Assembly (NCBI GenBank): GCA_903907305.1
Contig: CAIVNT010000553.1
Coordinates: 1-12,359, forward strand
Direction of reading: 5' to 3'
Length of the DNA: 12,359 nt
Source: an uncultured Ignavibacteriota bacterium
GTDB taxonomy: Bacteria; Bacteroidota; Ignavibacteria; UBA10030; UBA8401
The stretch's first letter is position 1. Every line of letters begins with the position of its first letter. This document shows positions 1 to 6,372 of the stretch, one piece after another. Below the pieces are notes generated by a model. It saw nothing but the letters and a program-made list of their open reading frames with translations. It had not been told where the DNA came from and ran no database searches. The position numbers were made by a program, and so were the translations under genes.

Positions 1-666
1 GGCACCGTTGAGGTGAATGCCCTGGTGGATGTGTCGCTGCAGATCAACAAAAATGAGTATGTTGCGATCATGGGCCCATCCGGTTCCGGGAAATCGACAT
101 TGATGAATGTGATTGGATGTCTCGATACGCCGACATCAGGTTTGTATGAATTCAATGGTGTGAATGTCAGCGACATGAACGACAACGAACTGGCGAAGAT
201 CCGGAACAAGGAGATCGGTTTCGTCTTCCAGACGTTCAATCTTCTGGCCCGCTCGGACGCACTTCATAATGTGGAACTTCCGCTGATCTACTCCGGCATG
301 AAAAAAACGGAACGAAAATTTCTTGCGGAAGAAGCGCTCAGCCATGTGAAACTTGAAGACCGTATGCATCATAAACCGAATGAACTTTCCGGTGGTCAGC
401 GGCAGCGTGTGGCCATCGCACGTGCCCTGGTAACAAAGCCCTCCATCATCCTTGCGGATGAACCAACCGGTAACCTTGATTCAAAGACCGGTGTTGAGAT
501 CATGGGATTGTTCAACGAACTGCATTCCCAAGGGAATACGATCATTCTTGTGACACACGAAGAAGATATTGCACGGCATGCACACCGCATTATCCGAGTC
601 CGTGATGGTATGGTTGAAAGCGACACGATCGTGGAAGAACGAATTCTTCCCGGTGTCCACGCGTGA
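1..666 (+). CDS. MacB-type ABC transporter ATP-binding protein (5' end cut by window)
   Basis: The ATPase subunit of a MacB/LolD-type ABC transporter; it would bind and hydrolyse ATP on the cytoplasmic face to drive the two permeases encoded next. The frame is open to base 1 and the codons before the GTG at 13 read G-T-V-E, which continues the family's usual N-terminus, so the true start lies upstream and only a few dozen residues should be missing. Numbering from the GTG: Walker A GPSGSGKST at 21-29, a Q-loop in VFQTFNLL, the ABC signature LSGGQRQRVAIARAL, Walker B IILADEPTGNLD with its catalytic Glu, and the H-loop LVTHEE. All key residues are intact. The sequence MNVIGCLDTPTSG after Walker A is typical of the MacB branch. 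The stop at 664-666 lies 28 bp before the next gene, consistent with an operon. The export substrate cannot be told from the sequence. Confidence 0.95.
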   Translation, partial: GTVEVNALVDVSLQINKNEYVAIMGPSGSGKSTLMNVIGCLDTPTSGLYEFNGVNVSDMNDNELAKIRNKEIGFVFQTFNLLARSDALHNVELPLIYSGMKKTERKFLAEEALSHVKLEDRMHHKPNELSGGQRQRVAIARALVTKPSIILADEPTGNLDSKTGVEIMGLFNELHSQGNTIILVTHEEDIARHAHRIIRVRDGMVESDTIVEERILPGVHA

Positions 667-694
667 TTATCACAGAACCATCGATTGGACCAAT

Positions 695-1930
695 ATGAAA
701 ATTGCAGATTTTGCATATGAAGTGAAAGAAGGACTCGGTATCTCGTTCCAGGCGATCCGTGCGAACAAGATGCGGTCAGTATTGACCACGCTCGGTATTG
801 TGATCGGTATCGTCTCCGTGACGCTGATGGGAACGGCGATCGAAGGGATGAGCAGGTCGTTCAATGAGATGGTCTCGAAGATCGGCGCTGATGTGCTGTA
901 TGTTCAGAAATTCTCATGGTTCTCCAGCCAGGAAGATTTTGAAGCGTCACGCAACCGGAAGAATATCGATTTGAATCAATATCGCGCGGTTCGTGATCAA
1001 GGGACAACGATCAATGCTGTTACACCAGTGACATACTACCGAGTTCCGATCAAATATCGAAGTATCAGTTCGGACGGGATTTTAGTGATCGGTGCCAGCG
1101 ATCAATTTATTCAAGTAACCGGTTCCAATATGGAGATGGGAAGATTTTTCTCCGAGGCTGAATCGAACGGTGACCGTCCGGTGACTGTTTTGGGATATAC
1201 TGTTGCGGAAAAATTATTCCCGAATGAAACGCCCCTCGGAAAGAATGTAAAACTCGGATCGTATACATTCCGGGTTGTTGGTGTGGTTGCGAAACAGGGA
1301 AGTTTTTTGGGAATGGACATGGATAACCGAGCGATCATTCCCATCAAGAATTTTTTGACAAAATTTTCAAATCACCGCCGAGGGATGGATATTCAGGTGA
1401 AAGCTGCCAATATCAACGATCTTGACAATACAAAAGAAGAGCTTCGCGGCATCATGCGCAAAGTGCGAGGTGTGCAACCGGGAGCGAAAGATGATTTTGC
1501 GATCAATCAGCAGGAGATGTTCATTCAGACCTTCAATCAGATCGGCGGAGTGATCGCCGGTATCGGATTATTCATCACTGCATTGTCGCTGTTCGTCGGT
1601 GCGATCGGAATCATGAATATCATGTTCGTATCGGTAACAGAACGGACAAAAGAGATCGGCATCCGGAAAGCAATCGGTGCCAGACGATCCACTATACTCC
1701 TGCAATTTTTGATCGAAGCGGCGGCGCTTGCGCTACTTGGCGGTATCATCGGTATCATTATTTCGTATCCGCTTAGTTTATTGATCAACCAGATCATGCC
1801 GACTTCCATGCCGTTCTCCGTGGTCGCTATTGCACTGCTGATCTCGGTGCTGGTGGGAGTAGTTTCGGGATTCCTTCCGGCGAACCGTGCGGCAAAGATG
1901 GATCCGGTCGAAGCTTTACGTCACGAATAA
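695..1930 (+). CDS. MacB/FtsX-family ABC transporter permease (first of two)
   Basis: A 411-residue inner-membrane permease of the MacB type. The fold is visible: a short cytoplasmic N-terminus with the motif AIRANKMRSVLTTLGI, TM1 at about 29-48, a large periplasmic MacB_PCD-like domain to about residue 280, and three TM segments at about 283-308, 340-361 and 370-392. The conserved cytoplasmic stretch ERTKEIGIRKAIGA lies between TM2 and TM3, and the protein ends in DPVEALRHE, a family hallmark. I chose the ATG at 695 because an upstream extension in this frame (from 569) overlaps the ATPase gene and encodes nothing family-like. The ribosome site in front of 695 is weak, so coupling to the upstream gene is plausible. 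MacB-type permeases transmit ATP-driven mechanical strokes to a periplasmic adaptor; no adaptor gene is in view. The specificity is unknown. Confidence 0.93.
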   Translation: MKIADFAYEVKEGLGISFQAIRANKMRSVLTTLGIVIGIVSVTLMGTAIEGMSRSFNEMVSKIGADVLYVQKFSWFSSQEDFEASRNRKNIDLNQYRAVRDQGTTINAVTPVTYYRVPIKYRSISSDGILVIGASDQFIQVTGSNMEMGRFFSEAESNGDRPVTVLGYTVAEKLFPNETPLGKNVKLGSYTFRVVGVVAKQGSFLGMDMDNRAIIPIKNFLTKFSNHRRGMDIQVKAANINDLDNTKEELRGIMRKVRGVQPGAKDDFAINQQEMFIQTFNQIGGVIAGIGLFITALSLFVGAIGIMNIMFVSVTERTKEIGIRKAIGARRSTILLQFLIEAAALALLGGIIGIIISYPLSLLINQIMPTSMPFSVVAIALLISVLVGVVSGFLPANRAAKMDPVEALRHE

Positions 1931-1954
1931 CAGTCGTCAGAAGAAAGAGCGAGT

Positions 1955-3232
1955 ATGCAATTACAAGAAAGTATAGGAATGGCGTTGAATGCAATTCGTG
2001 TGAACAAATTGCGTTCCGTGCTGACACTGCTCGGTATCGGTGTTGGAGTATTCTCCATTATCGGAGTGATGACAGCGATGGGTGTGCTGCAGAATGCTAT
2101 CGAAACCGGCGTTAGTCAACTGGGTGCAAACACGTTCCAGATCCAAAAGTATCCGCAGAATAATTTCGGCGACCGTGATCGTGCGAGATACCGCAACAGA
2201 AAAGATATCACGTACGAGCAGGCCGATGTGTTCTCAGACAGAATGACGATGGCAAAGCATGTGGGGCTCGAGGTCTGGTCCGGCGGGAAAGTAGCGGAGT
2301 ATAAGAATATCAAGACCAATCCCAGTGTTGGAGTTGCCGGTGAATCTGTTGACGGACTGGCAACCAATAATTGGGATATTGAGGTTGGACGTTCGTTCAC
2401 AAATCAAGAGGTTCAATCGGCAGCAAAAGTAACTGTCATTGGCAGCGATGTGATCAAGAAACTTTTTCCCATTGGTAATCCCGTTGGAGAATTCATCCGT
2501 GTTGATGGTATTCAGTACAAAGTGATCGGAACGATCGAAGATAAAGGTTCTGTGCTTGGCGGGAATCAGGGGAATATGATTGTTATCCCGATCACCACTC
2601 ACTTGAATATCTACGGCAAGGATCGTTCCGTGAATATTATGGTGATGGCGCGGGATCAGAATACGTATAATGAAGCGCTGGAGTTCTCACGCGGTATCTT
2701 GCGGACGATCCGACAGGTCCCGCCCGGCGAACCGGACGATTTTGAGATTTTCTCTAATGATACCGTGATTGCACAGTTCAATGACACGACATTCATGATC
2801 AAGATCGGTGCGCTGGGAATTGCATGTATAGCACTGCTTGCGGCCGGTGTAGGGATCATGAATATCATGCTTGTGTCCGTGACAGAACGGACGAAAGAGA
2901 TCGGTATCCGTAAAGCGCTTGGCGCAACACGAAGCAATGTGCTGTCGCAGTTCCTGACGGAATCGGTCATCTTTTCACAGATCGGCGGAGTGATCGGAAT
3001 CATTACCGGATCGATCATGGGAAATATCGTATCGGTACTGCTGAAGGCGCCGCCGATCTACCCGTGGAACAATTCCGTTGCCATACTGCAGACACCGATC
3101 ATGGATTTTACCGCGCTACAGATGAATATCACCGCATTGATCTTCTGTTCGTTCATCGGTATCGTCTTTGGAGTGTATCCTGCGTGGAAAGCTGCGAATC
3201 TGGATCCAATTGAAGCGCTGCGATTCGAATAG
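1955..3232 (+). CDS. MacB/FtsX-family ABC transporter permease (second of two)
   Basis: A 425-residue permease homologous to its upstream neighbour but clearly diverged. It has the same layout: AIRVNKLRSVLTLLGI leading into TM1 (about 25-48), a periplasmic domain to about residue 280, then three TM segments from about 282 with ERTKEIGIRKALGA after TM2, and the ending DPIEALRFE. The loop before the last TM is longer than in the first permease and contains PPIYPWNNS. The ATG at 1955 is preceded by a purine-rich site (AGAAAGAG) at useful spacing, 24 bp after the previous stop. One ATPase followed by two unequal permeases suggests a heterodimeric membrane part, as in LolC/LolE, rather than the MacB homodimer, although the sequence alone cannot exclude two alternative homodimers. 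This is the last gene of the operon; an intrinsic terminator follows. Confidence 0.93.
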   Translation: MQLQESIGMALNAIRVNKLRSVLTLLGIGVGVFSIIGVMTAMGVLQNAIETGVSQLGANTFQIQKYPQNNFGDRDRARYRNRKDITYEQADVFSDRMTMAKHVGLEVWSGGKVAEYKNIKTNPSVGVAGESVDGLATNNWDIEVGRSFTNQEVQSAAKVTVIGSDVIKKLFPIGNPVGEFIRVDGIQYKVIGTIEDKGSVLGGNQGNMIVIPITTHLNIYGKDRSVNIMVMARDQNTYNEALEFSRGILRTIRQVPPGEPDDFEIFSNDTVIAQFNDTTFMIKIGALGIACIALLAAGVGIMNIMLVSVTERTKEIGIRKALGATRSNVLSQFLTESVIFSQIGGVIGIITGSIMGNIVSVLLKAPPIYPWNNSVAILQTPIMDFTALQMNITALIFCSFIGIVFGVYPAWKAANLDPIEALRFE

Positions 3233-3275
3233 CAAGAAAGCTCACACAAAGACACAAAGAAGAGCAATTAATATT

Positions 3276-3304
3276 AGGACGGACGAAAGTCTGTCCTTTT
3301 TTTT
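3276..3304 (+). terminator. Intrinsic terminator of the MacB-type operon
   Basis: A 9-bp stem, AGGACGGAC (3276-3284) against GTCTGTCCT (3289-3297) with one G-T wobble, closes a GAAA tetraloop and runs into eight T residues (3297-3304). It lies 44 bp after the second permease stop. Read on the minus strand there is no T-run after the stem, so it should not efficiently end the facing peptidase transcript. Confidence 0.9.
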
Positions 3305-3315
3305 GTAATCGAAAC

Positions 3316-3358
3316 CGAAAGTCACTAAGAGGAAAAAATATTTTAGCGTTCTTGCGAG
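3316..3358. repeat. Degenerate palindromic copy of the 'cgcaaagacgc' intergenic repeat
   Basis: The left half reads CGAAAGTCACTAAGAGG and the right half TTTAGCGTTCTTGCGAG, separated by an AT-rich centre containing AAATATTTT. The right half is roughly the reverse complement of the left (TTAGTGACTTTCG against TTAGCGTTCTTGCG), so the element is an imperfect palindrome. The copy at 5967-6023 has the same architecture. A related 'cacaaagacacaaagaag' stretch lies at 3244-3263 on the other side of the terminator. It sits between convergent operons and codes for nothing. Confidence 0.5.
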
Positions 3359-3386
3359 TAGTTTATATTGAAGTATTTTTGAAAAA

Positions 3387-4508
3387 CTATTTCTGTAAGA
3401 AGGTGATCACAACGGGATCGAACTTCGGTAGGTCGCCGTTCTGTTCAGCAAGCTGCTGATATTTTACGAAGAAATCGCCGGAGCCGTAAAGCAATGTTTC
3501 CGTCAGTGCGTTCCTTCCCAATTTGGCGTCGATCATATATGCCATCATTAATCCTGCGGTTGCACCGTAATTCTTTTCGAACGAACCGGATAGATTTGAG
3601 TTCATGATCAGTTCGGTGGCACGCCGATGAGTGATGTCCGGTGAGGCGAGTTCCGTCAGCGCGGCGCCAAGAGCGATCACAGACTGCCGGGCAGTGACGA
3701 GTCGTTCCGGCGATAATTGTCCTCCGGAGCGCTGCTGCAGCGAAATGAGATACGCCATTCCTTCGTTCTGTGCAAGTTCAGCAAGGATCCAGGCCGGTTC
3801 CGGTCGTGCATTGATCGCCTGCCATGCGGGAGAAGATTGCTGGTAGACACCGAAGACAGCATGGAATGATTCATGCGCGAGAGTGGAGAGCATATCCACG
3901 AATTGGTATTCAACGTTGCCCAGGTATTGAACCGACCGCGTAAGATTGACAACGATCGTCAGTTCTCCTTCACCGTCCCGTACAAAATAAGGCATATTAT
4001 CCTTCCATACGACGCTGCGGACGAATGCCGCTGCATTCTCATTTCCAAGTGCAACGAAATAAACAGGAATGAATGCATTGATGCGTGCAGTGGAAGGGAA
4101 GAACGGTGCGATGGTCGAAAGGACCTTGCGGTCCAAATTCCTGCGTTTTGATTCCTTCACCAACTCTTTGATCTGCTGAAGATATGTTGATGACGAGCTC
4201 AGCCCGTAGATATCATTAGAAAGACTGGCACCGTTGCGAAAGCGTTCCAGTTCGCGTGAAAAGTTTTTCGTAGAATACGGTTCACGGGCCAGAAGTGCAC
4301 TGGTAGCAGCCGCGATCTGATTTCCTTTCAATTCGGCGACACGATCGATGTTAGCGATCCTTCCTTCACTTAGTTCGATAAGCGCATCGACGGAGGAAAA
4401 ATCCAAACGGAGAGTGACGTTGAATTGGTCTTGGCTTACGACGAGCCCGGGGATGGAAATGAACGCAAGTCCAACGAAGAATATCCATGACGTTAGTTTT
4501 TTTATCAT
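3387..4508 (-). CDS. Secreted putative zinc-dependent peptidase (DUF5700-like)
   Basis: A 373-residue protein with a clear N-terminal signal peptide (MIKK followed by a hydrophobic run, likely cleavage near VVS/QDQ at 25-26), so it acts in the periplasm or outside the cell. The central motif LAHESFHAVFG carries HExxH at 212-216, and NEGMA supplies a plausible third zinc ligand, Glu249, 33 residues after the second His; this is a gluzincin-like arrangement. The C-terminal third (GATAGLMMAYMIDAKLGR) and the N-terminal half (LDFSSVDALIELSEG) resemble proteins I know as DUF5700 putative Zn-dependent peptidases, but that family name is from memory and not verified. The substrate is unknown and proteolysis is inferred from the zinc motif only. 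The ATG overlaps the TGA of the upstream aminotransferase (shared ATGA, 4505-4508), so translation is probably coupled. No T-rich hairpin was found after the stop. Confidence 0.85.
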   Translation of the reverse strand: MIKKLTSWIFFVGLAFISIPGLVVSQDQFNVTLRLDFSSVDALIELSEGRIANIDRVAELKGNQIAAATSALLAREPYSTKNFSRELERFRNGASLSNDIYGLSSSSTYLQQIKELVKESKRRNLDRKVLSTIAPFFPSTARINAFIPVYFVALGNENAAAFVRSVVWKDNMPYFVRDGEGELTIVVNLTRSVQYLGNVEYQFVDMLSTLAHESFHAVFGVYQQSSPAWQAINARPEPAWILAELAQNEGMAYLISLQQRSGGQLSPERLVTARQSVIALGAALTELASPDITHRRATELIMNSNLSGSFEKNYGATAGLMMAYMIDAKLGRNALTETLLYGSGDFFVKYQQLAEQNGDLPKFDPVVITFLQK

Positions 4509-5689
4509 GACTGTTGGCCGTTCTGCAGAACGTTTTTAATGCCGCGGACCGCCTGGCGGATACGTTCTTCATTTTCGATCAGTGCAAAACGGACGAATCC
4601 TTCACCCGCATCACCGAATCCAATTCCAGGAGAGACTGCCACCTTTGCATCCTTAACCAGCCGCTTGGCAAACTCCAGTGAACCGATCGCTTTCATCTGT
4701 TCGGGCATTTCTGCCCAGACGAACATCGATGCATTCGGTTTCTCCACTTTCCAGCCATTCTTATTGAGACCGTCCACCAGAACGTTGCGGCGAAGCATAT
4801 ACATATTACTGATCTCTTCCACGCAATCCTGAGGACCGTTCAATGCTGTGATCGCTGCGATCTGGATCGCCTGGAACATGCCGTAATCGAGATAACTTTT
4901 GATCTTCACCAGTGCGCCGACGATCTCACGATTTCCAACGCAGAATCCAACACGCCATCCTGCCATATTATAACTTTTGGACAATGTGGAAAATTCCACT
5001 GCAACATCCTTTGCCCCCGAGACTTGAAATATGGATGGTGCCTGATATCCGTCAAAACCAAGGTCACCGTATGCTAGATCGTGGATAATGAACAGATCGT
5101 TCGCTTTAGCAAAAGCAACAGCTTCTTCAAAGAATTTGAGTCCGACCGTTGCGGTTGTGGGATTATTGGGAAAATTCAGAACGAGAAATTTCGGTTTCGG
5201 ATGTGTGTTCTTATACGCTTCAGCAACTCTCGCAAGGAATGACTCCTGCGGGAAAAGATTCACGTGAATGACCTGCGCCCCTGCGATGACGAACGCATAG
5301 GGATGTATCGGATACGCCGGAGTTGAACAGAGGATGGTATCGCCCGGTCCTGAGACCGCGAGCGCAAGGTGAGCGAGTCCTTCTTTAGAACCAATGGTCG
5401 CAACTGCTTCTTTGTCGGGATCGAGATCGACATTGAATTTTCGTTTATACCAATCACAAACAGCCAGCCGTAATTTATAAATTCCTTTGGATGCGGAGTA
5501 CCGGTGGTTGGCAACTTTCTGCGATGCTTCATTCAGTTTATCCACAATATGCTGCGGAGTCGGCTGATCGGGATTTCCCATTCCGAGATTGATGATGTCT
5601 TCGCCGTTCCGCCGTGCAGCGAACATCATTTCATTGACGACAGCGAATACATAGGGAGGAAGACGATTGAGACGTTCAAAGTTCTTCAT
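4505..5689 (-). CDS. alaC: Alanine (glutamate-pyruvate) aminotransferase, AlaC type
   Basis: A 394-residue class I/II, PLP-dependent aminotransferase that is cytoplasmic with no signal peptide. AlaC makes alanine from pyruvate using glutamate as amino donor. The N-terminus (RLNRLPPYVFAVVNEM, then RRNGEDIINLGMGNPDQPTP) and the segment TIGSKEGLAHLALAV closely follow the E. coli AlaC pattern as I remember it. The catalytic residues are in place: PLP-binding Lys238 in STLSKSYNMAGWRVGF, the PNNPT motif at 174-178, Asp204 in IHDLAYGDL, and the substrate-carboxylate Arg367 in GFVRFAL. The length is close to the E. coli protein (412). The main alternative is LL-diaminopimelate aminotransferase, a related subfamily, but GMGNPD and the overall wording favour AlaC. 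It is the first gene of a two-gene minus-strand unit and overlaps the zinc-peptidase gene by 4 bp. The ribosome site is weak; the leader is AT-rich. Confidence 0.9.
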   Translation of the reverse strand: MKNFERLNRLPPYVFAVVNEMMFAARRNGEDIINLGMGNPDQPTPQHIVDKLNEASQKVANHRYSASKGIYKLRLAVCDWYKRKFNVDLDPDKEAVATIGSKEGLAHLALAVSGPGDTILCSTPAYPIHPYAFVIAGAQVIHVNLFPQESFLARVAEAYKNTHPKPKFLVLNFPNNPTTATVGLKFFEEAVAFAKANDLFIIHDLAYGDLGFDGYQAPSIFQVSGAKDVAVEFSTLSKSYNMAGWRVGFCVGNREIVGALVKIKSYLDYGMFQAIQIAAITALNGPQDCVEEISNMYMLRRNVLVDGLNKNGWKVEKPNASMFVWAEMPEQMKAIGSLEFAKRLVKDAKVAVSPGIGFGDAGEGFVRFALIENEERIRQAVRGIKNVLQNGQQS

Positions 5690-5804
5690 ACTGTAATATA
5701 AAAAAATCGAATCACTTCGCCAGTATAAAAATCATCGTTGTGCATAAACTCTAAGACAAAGCGATGCACCGAAAATGAGAATTACTATCTAATGTTGCAC
5801 AAAT

Positions 5805-5836
5805 CAAATATACTGTTCATGGTGAGCAAGGCGCAA
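5805..5836 (-). promoter_or_regulatory. Possible Bacteroidota-type promoter for the aminotransferase operon
   Basis: On the minus strand TATATTTG (5812-5805) fits the Bacteroidota -7 consensus TAnnTTTG, and a TTG (5836-5834) lies 21 bases upstream, near the usual position of the -33 element. Transcription would begin around 5800, giving a leader of about 110 bases before the ATG at 5689. The -33 element falls inside the outer arm of the nested palindrome. Such short motifs also occur by chance, and the phylum is itself inferred. Confidence 0.35.
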
Positions 5837-5914
5837 CCTTAATGAGAAGTTCATTCTTCGGCGCATCCTTCAAAAAGCGAAGGATTTGCTCAGGATGAAC
5901 ATGGTTGTTGCGCC
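5830..5914. repeat. Nested inverted repeat with three arm pairs
   Basis: Three arm pairs lie inside one another: GGCGCAAC (5830-5837) with GTTGCGCC (5907-5914), perfect; GTTCATTCT (5849-5857) with AGGATGAAC (5892-5900), one mismatch; and ATCCTTC (5865-5871) with GAAGGAT (5879-5885), perfect, around a 7-base loop. An alternative pair TTCGGCGC (5857-5864) and GCGCCGAA (5915-5922) could replace the outer stem. The middle and inner parts (gttcat..., ...ccttcg...) resemble the 'gttcatcctgag...cgaaggatgaac' intergenic repeats seen in many bacterial genomes. There is no T-run, so it is not an ordinary terminator. Confidence 0.75.
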
Positions 5915-5966
5915 GCGCCGAACCATTTTTACTACTTTTATACTTTCTGCGTAACATCAGTTACCG

Positions 5967-6023
5967 TCTCTCGCAAAGACGCGAAGATGCAGAGAGAAAT
6001 ATTCTTTTGCGGCTTTGTGCCTT
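5967..6023. repeat. Palindromic 'ctctcgcaaagacgc' intergenic repeat
   Basis: The left half starts TCTCTCGCAAAGACGCGAAG and continues to GCAGAGAG; an AAATATTC centre separates it from the T-rich right half TTTTGCGGCTTTGTGCCTT, which is an imperfect reverse complement of the left. The first 12 bases recur exactly at 12346-12357, and a diverged copy is at 3316-3358. Translated on the minus strand it gives LCIFASLRE, a phrase typical of spurious ORFs made from such repeats. The function is unknown. Confidence 0.65.
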
Positions 6024-6040
6024 CAAATATTCCAAAAGTA

Positions 6041-6258
6041 CAATTGTCATTCCCCCAACGGGGCCGTTGGCCGCACGATTTTAACGGGAATCCATGAAAC
6101 TGCCTGCCCGCCACTTTAACTCGAAGTGGCAAGCGGGGACCCCCGATAGGAATTCCGCTTTATGTTCCGCTTTATGGAATGCCGTGACCGCGGAATGCAA
6201 ACAACGGCAAATCCCGCTCCGCGCGGAATCCGAAGAGCGGGACATTCGGCCAACGGCC
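6041..6258. repeat. GC-rich inverted-repeat block of the 'tcattccc / gggaatcc' kind
   Basis: The block opens with TGTCATTCCCCC and soon reads GGGAATCCATG, the usual edges of a widespread 'tcattcccgc...gcgggaatcc' repeat. Inside are a hairpin CCAACGG (6055-6061) / CCGTTGG (6064-6070), an 11-bp inverted pair GGCCGTTGGCC (6062-6072) and GGCCAACGGCC (6248-6258) embracing about 175 bp, and a hairpin CCCGCTC (6213-6219) / GAGCGGG (6235-6241). Several GGAAT/ATTCC half-sites recur in between. It looks like several repeat units that inserted into or recombined with one another. No transposase or coding potential was seen. Confidence 0.65.
6153..6176. repeat. Perfect 12-bp tandem duplication
   Basis: TTCCGCTTTATG occurs twice without a gap (6153-6164 and 6165-6176). 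It sits inside the GC-rich inverted-repeat block. It could be a slippage product or the trace of an insertion that duplicated its target; the sequence cannot distinguish these. Confidence 0.85.
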
Positions 6259-6307
6259 ACGTTGTGGAGGTGACAGGTATTTTTAAGATGGCTTTTGGAT
6301 CTTTTTT

Positions 6308-6349
6308 AAAAATAAGAAAGGGACCCGAAAAAACCGGATCCCTTTCTTA
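6308..6349 (-). terminator. Intrinsic terminator of the Rossmann-protein / S46 peptidase operon
   Basis: A long stem, TAAGAAAGGGACCCG (6313-6327) against CGGATCCCTTTCTTA (6335-6349), pairs over 15 positions with one mismatch around a short A/T-rich loop. Read on the minus strand the stem is followed directly by TTTTT (6312-6308). It lies 24 bp past the S46 peptidase stop. Confidence 0.88.
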
Positions 6350-6372
6350 AATCTTGTCTCTAATAGAGATGA

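Larger units (their letters stand above)
5690..6372. other. Gene-free, repeat-rich spacer between two minus-strand operons
   Basis: About 680 bp with no credible gene. From low to high coordinate it holds the AT-rich leader of the aminotransferase (5690-5800), a possible promoter, a nested palindrome (5830-5914), a 'cgcaaagacgc' repeat (5967-6023), a GC-rich inverted-repeat block (6041-6258) and the terminator of the S46 peptidase operon (about 6308-6349). Short open frames at 5938-6132 (-) and 6162-6350 (+) are made of repeat sequence and look spurious. Confidence 0.8.

Noticed and set aside
569..694. Upstream extension of the first permease to an earlier start
   Set aside because: It overlaps the ATPase gene in another frame, and its residues do not resemble a MacB N-terminus; the ATG at 695 gives the normal family start.
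3361..3386. AT-rich inverted repeat after the zinc-peptidase gene as a terminator
   Set aside because: The arms are almost only A and T, and no proper T-run follows on the minus strand.
5938..6132. 64-codon minus-strand open frame
   Set aside because: Built from the 'cgcaaagacgc' repeat and the GC-rich block; its LCIFASLRE phrase is a hallmark of repeat-derived false genes.
5830..6258. CRISPR array in the repeat-rich spacer
   Set aside because: There are no regularly spaced direct repeats of 20-40 bp and no cas genes; the structures are inverted repeats.
6162..6350. 62-codon plus-strand open frame
   Set aside because: Runs through the tandem duplication, the inverted-repeat block and the terminator stem; no ribosome site or domain.
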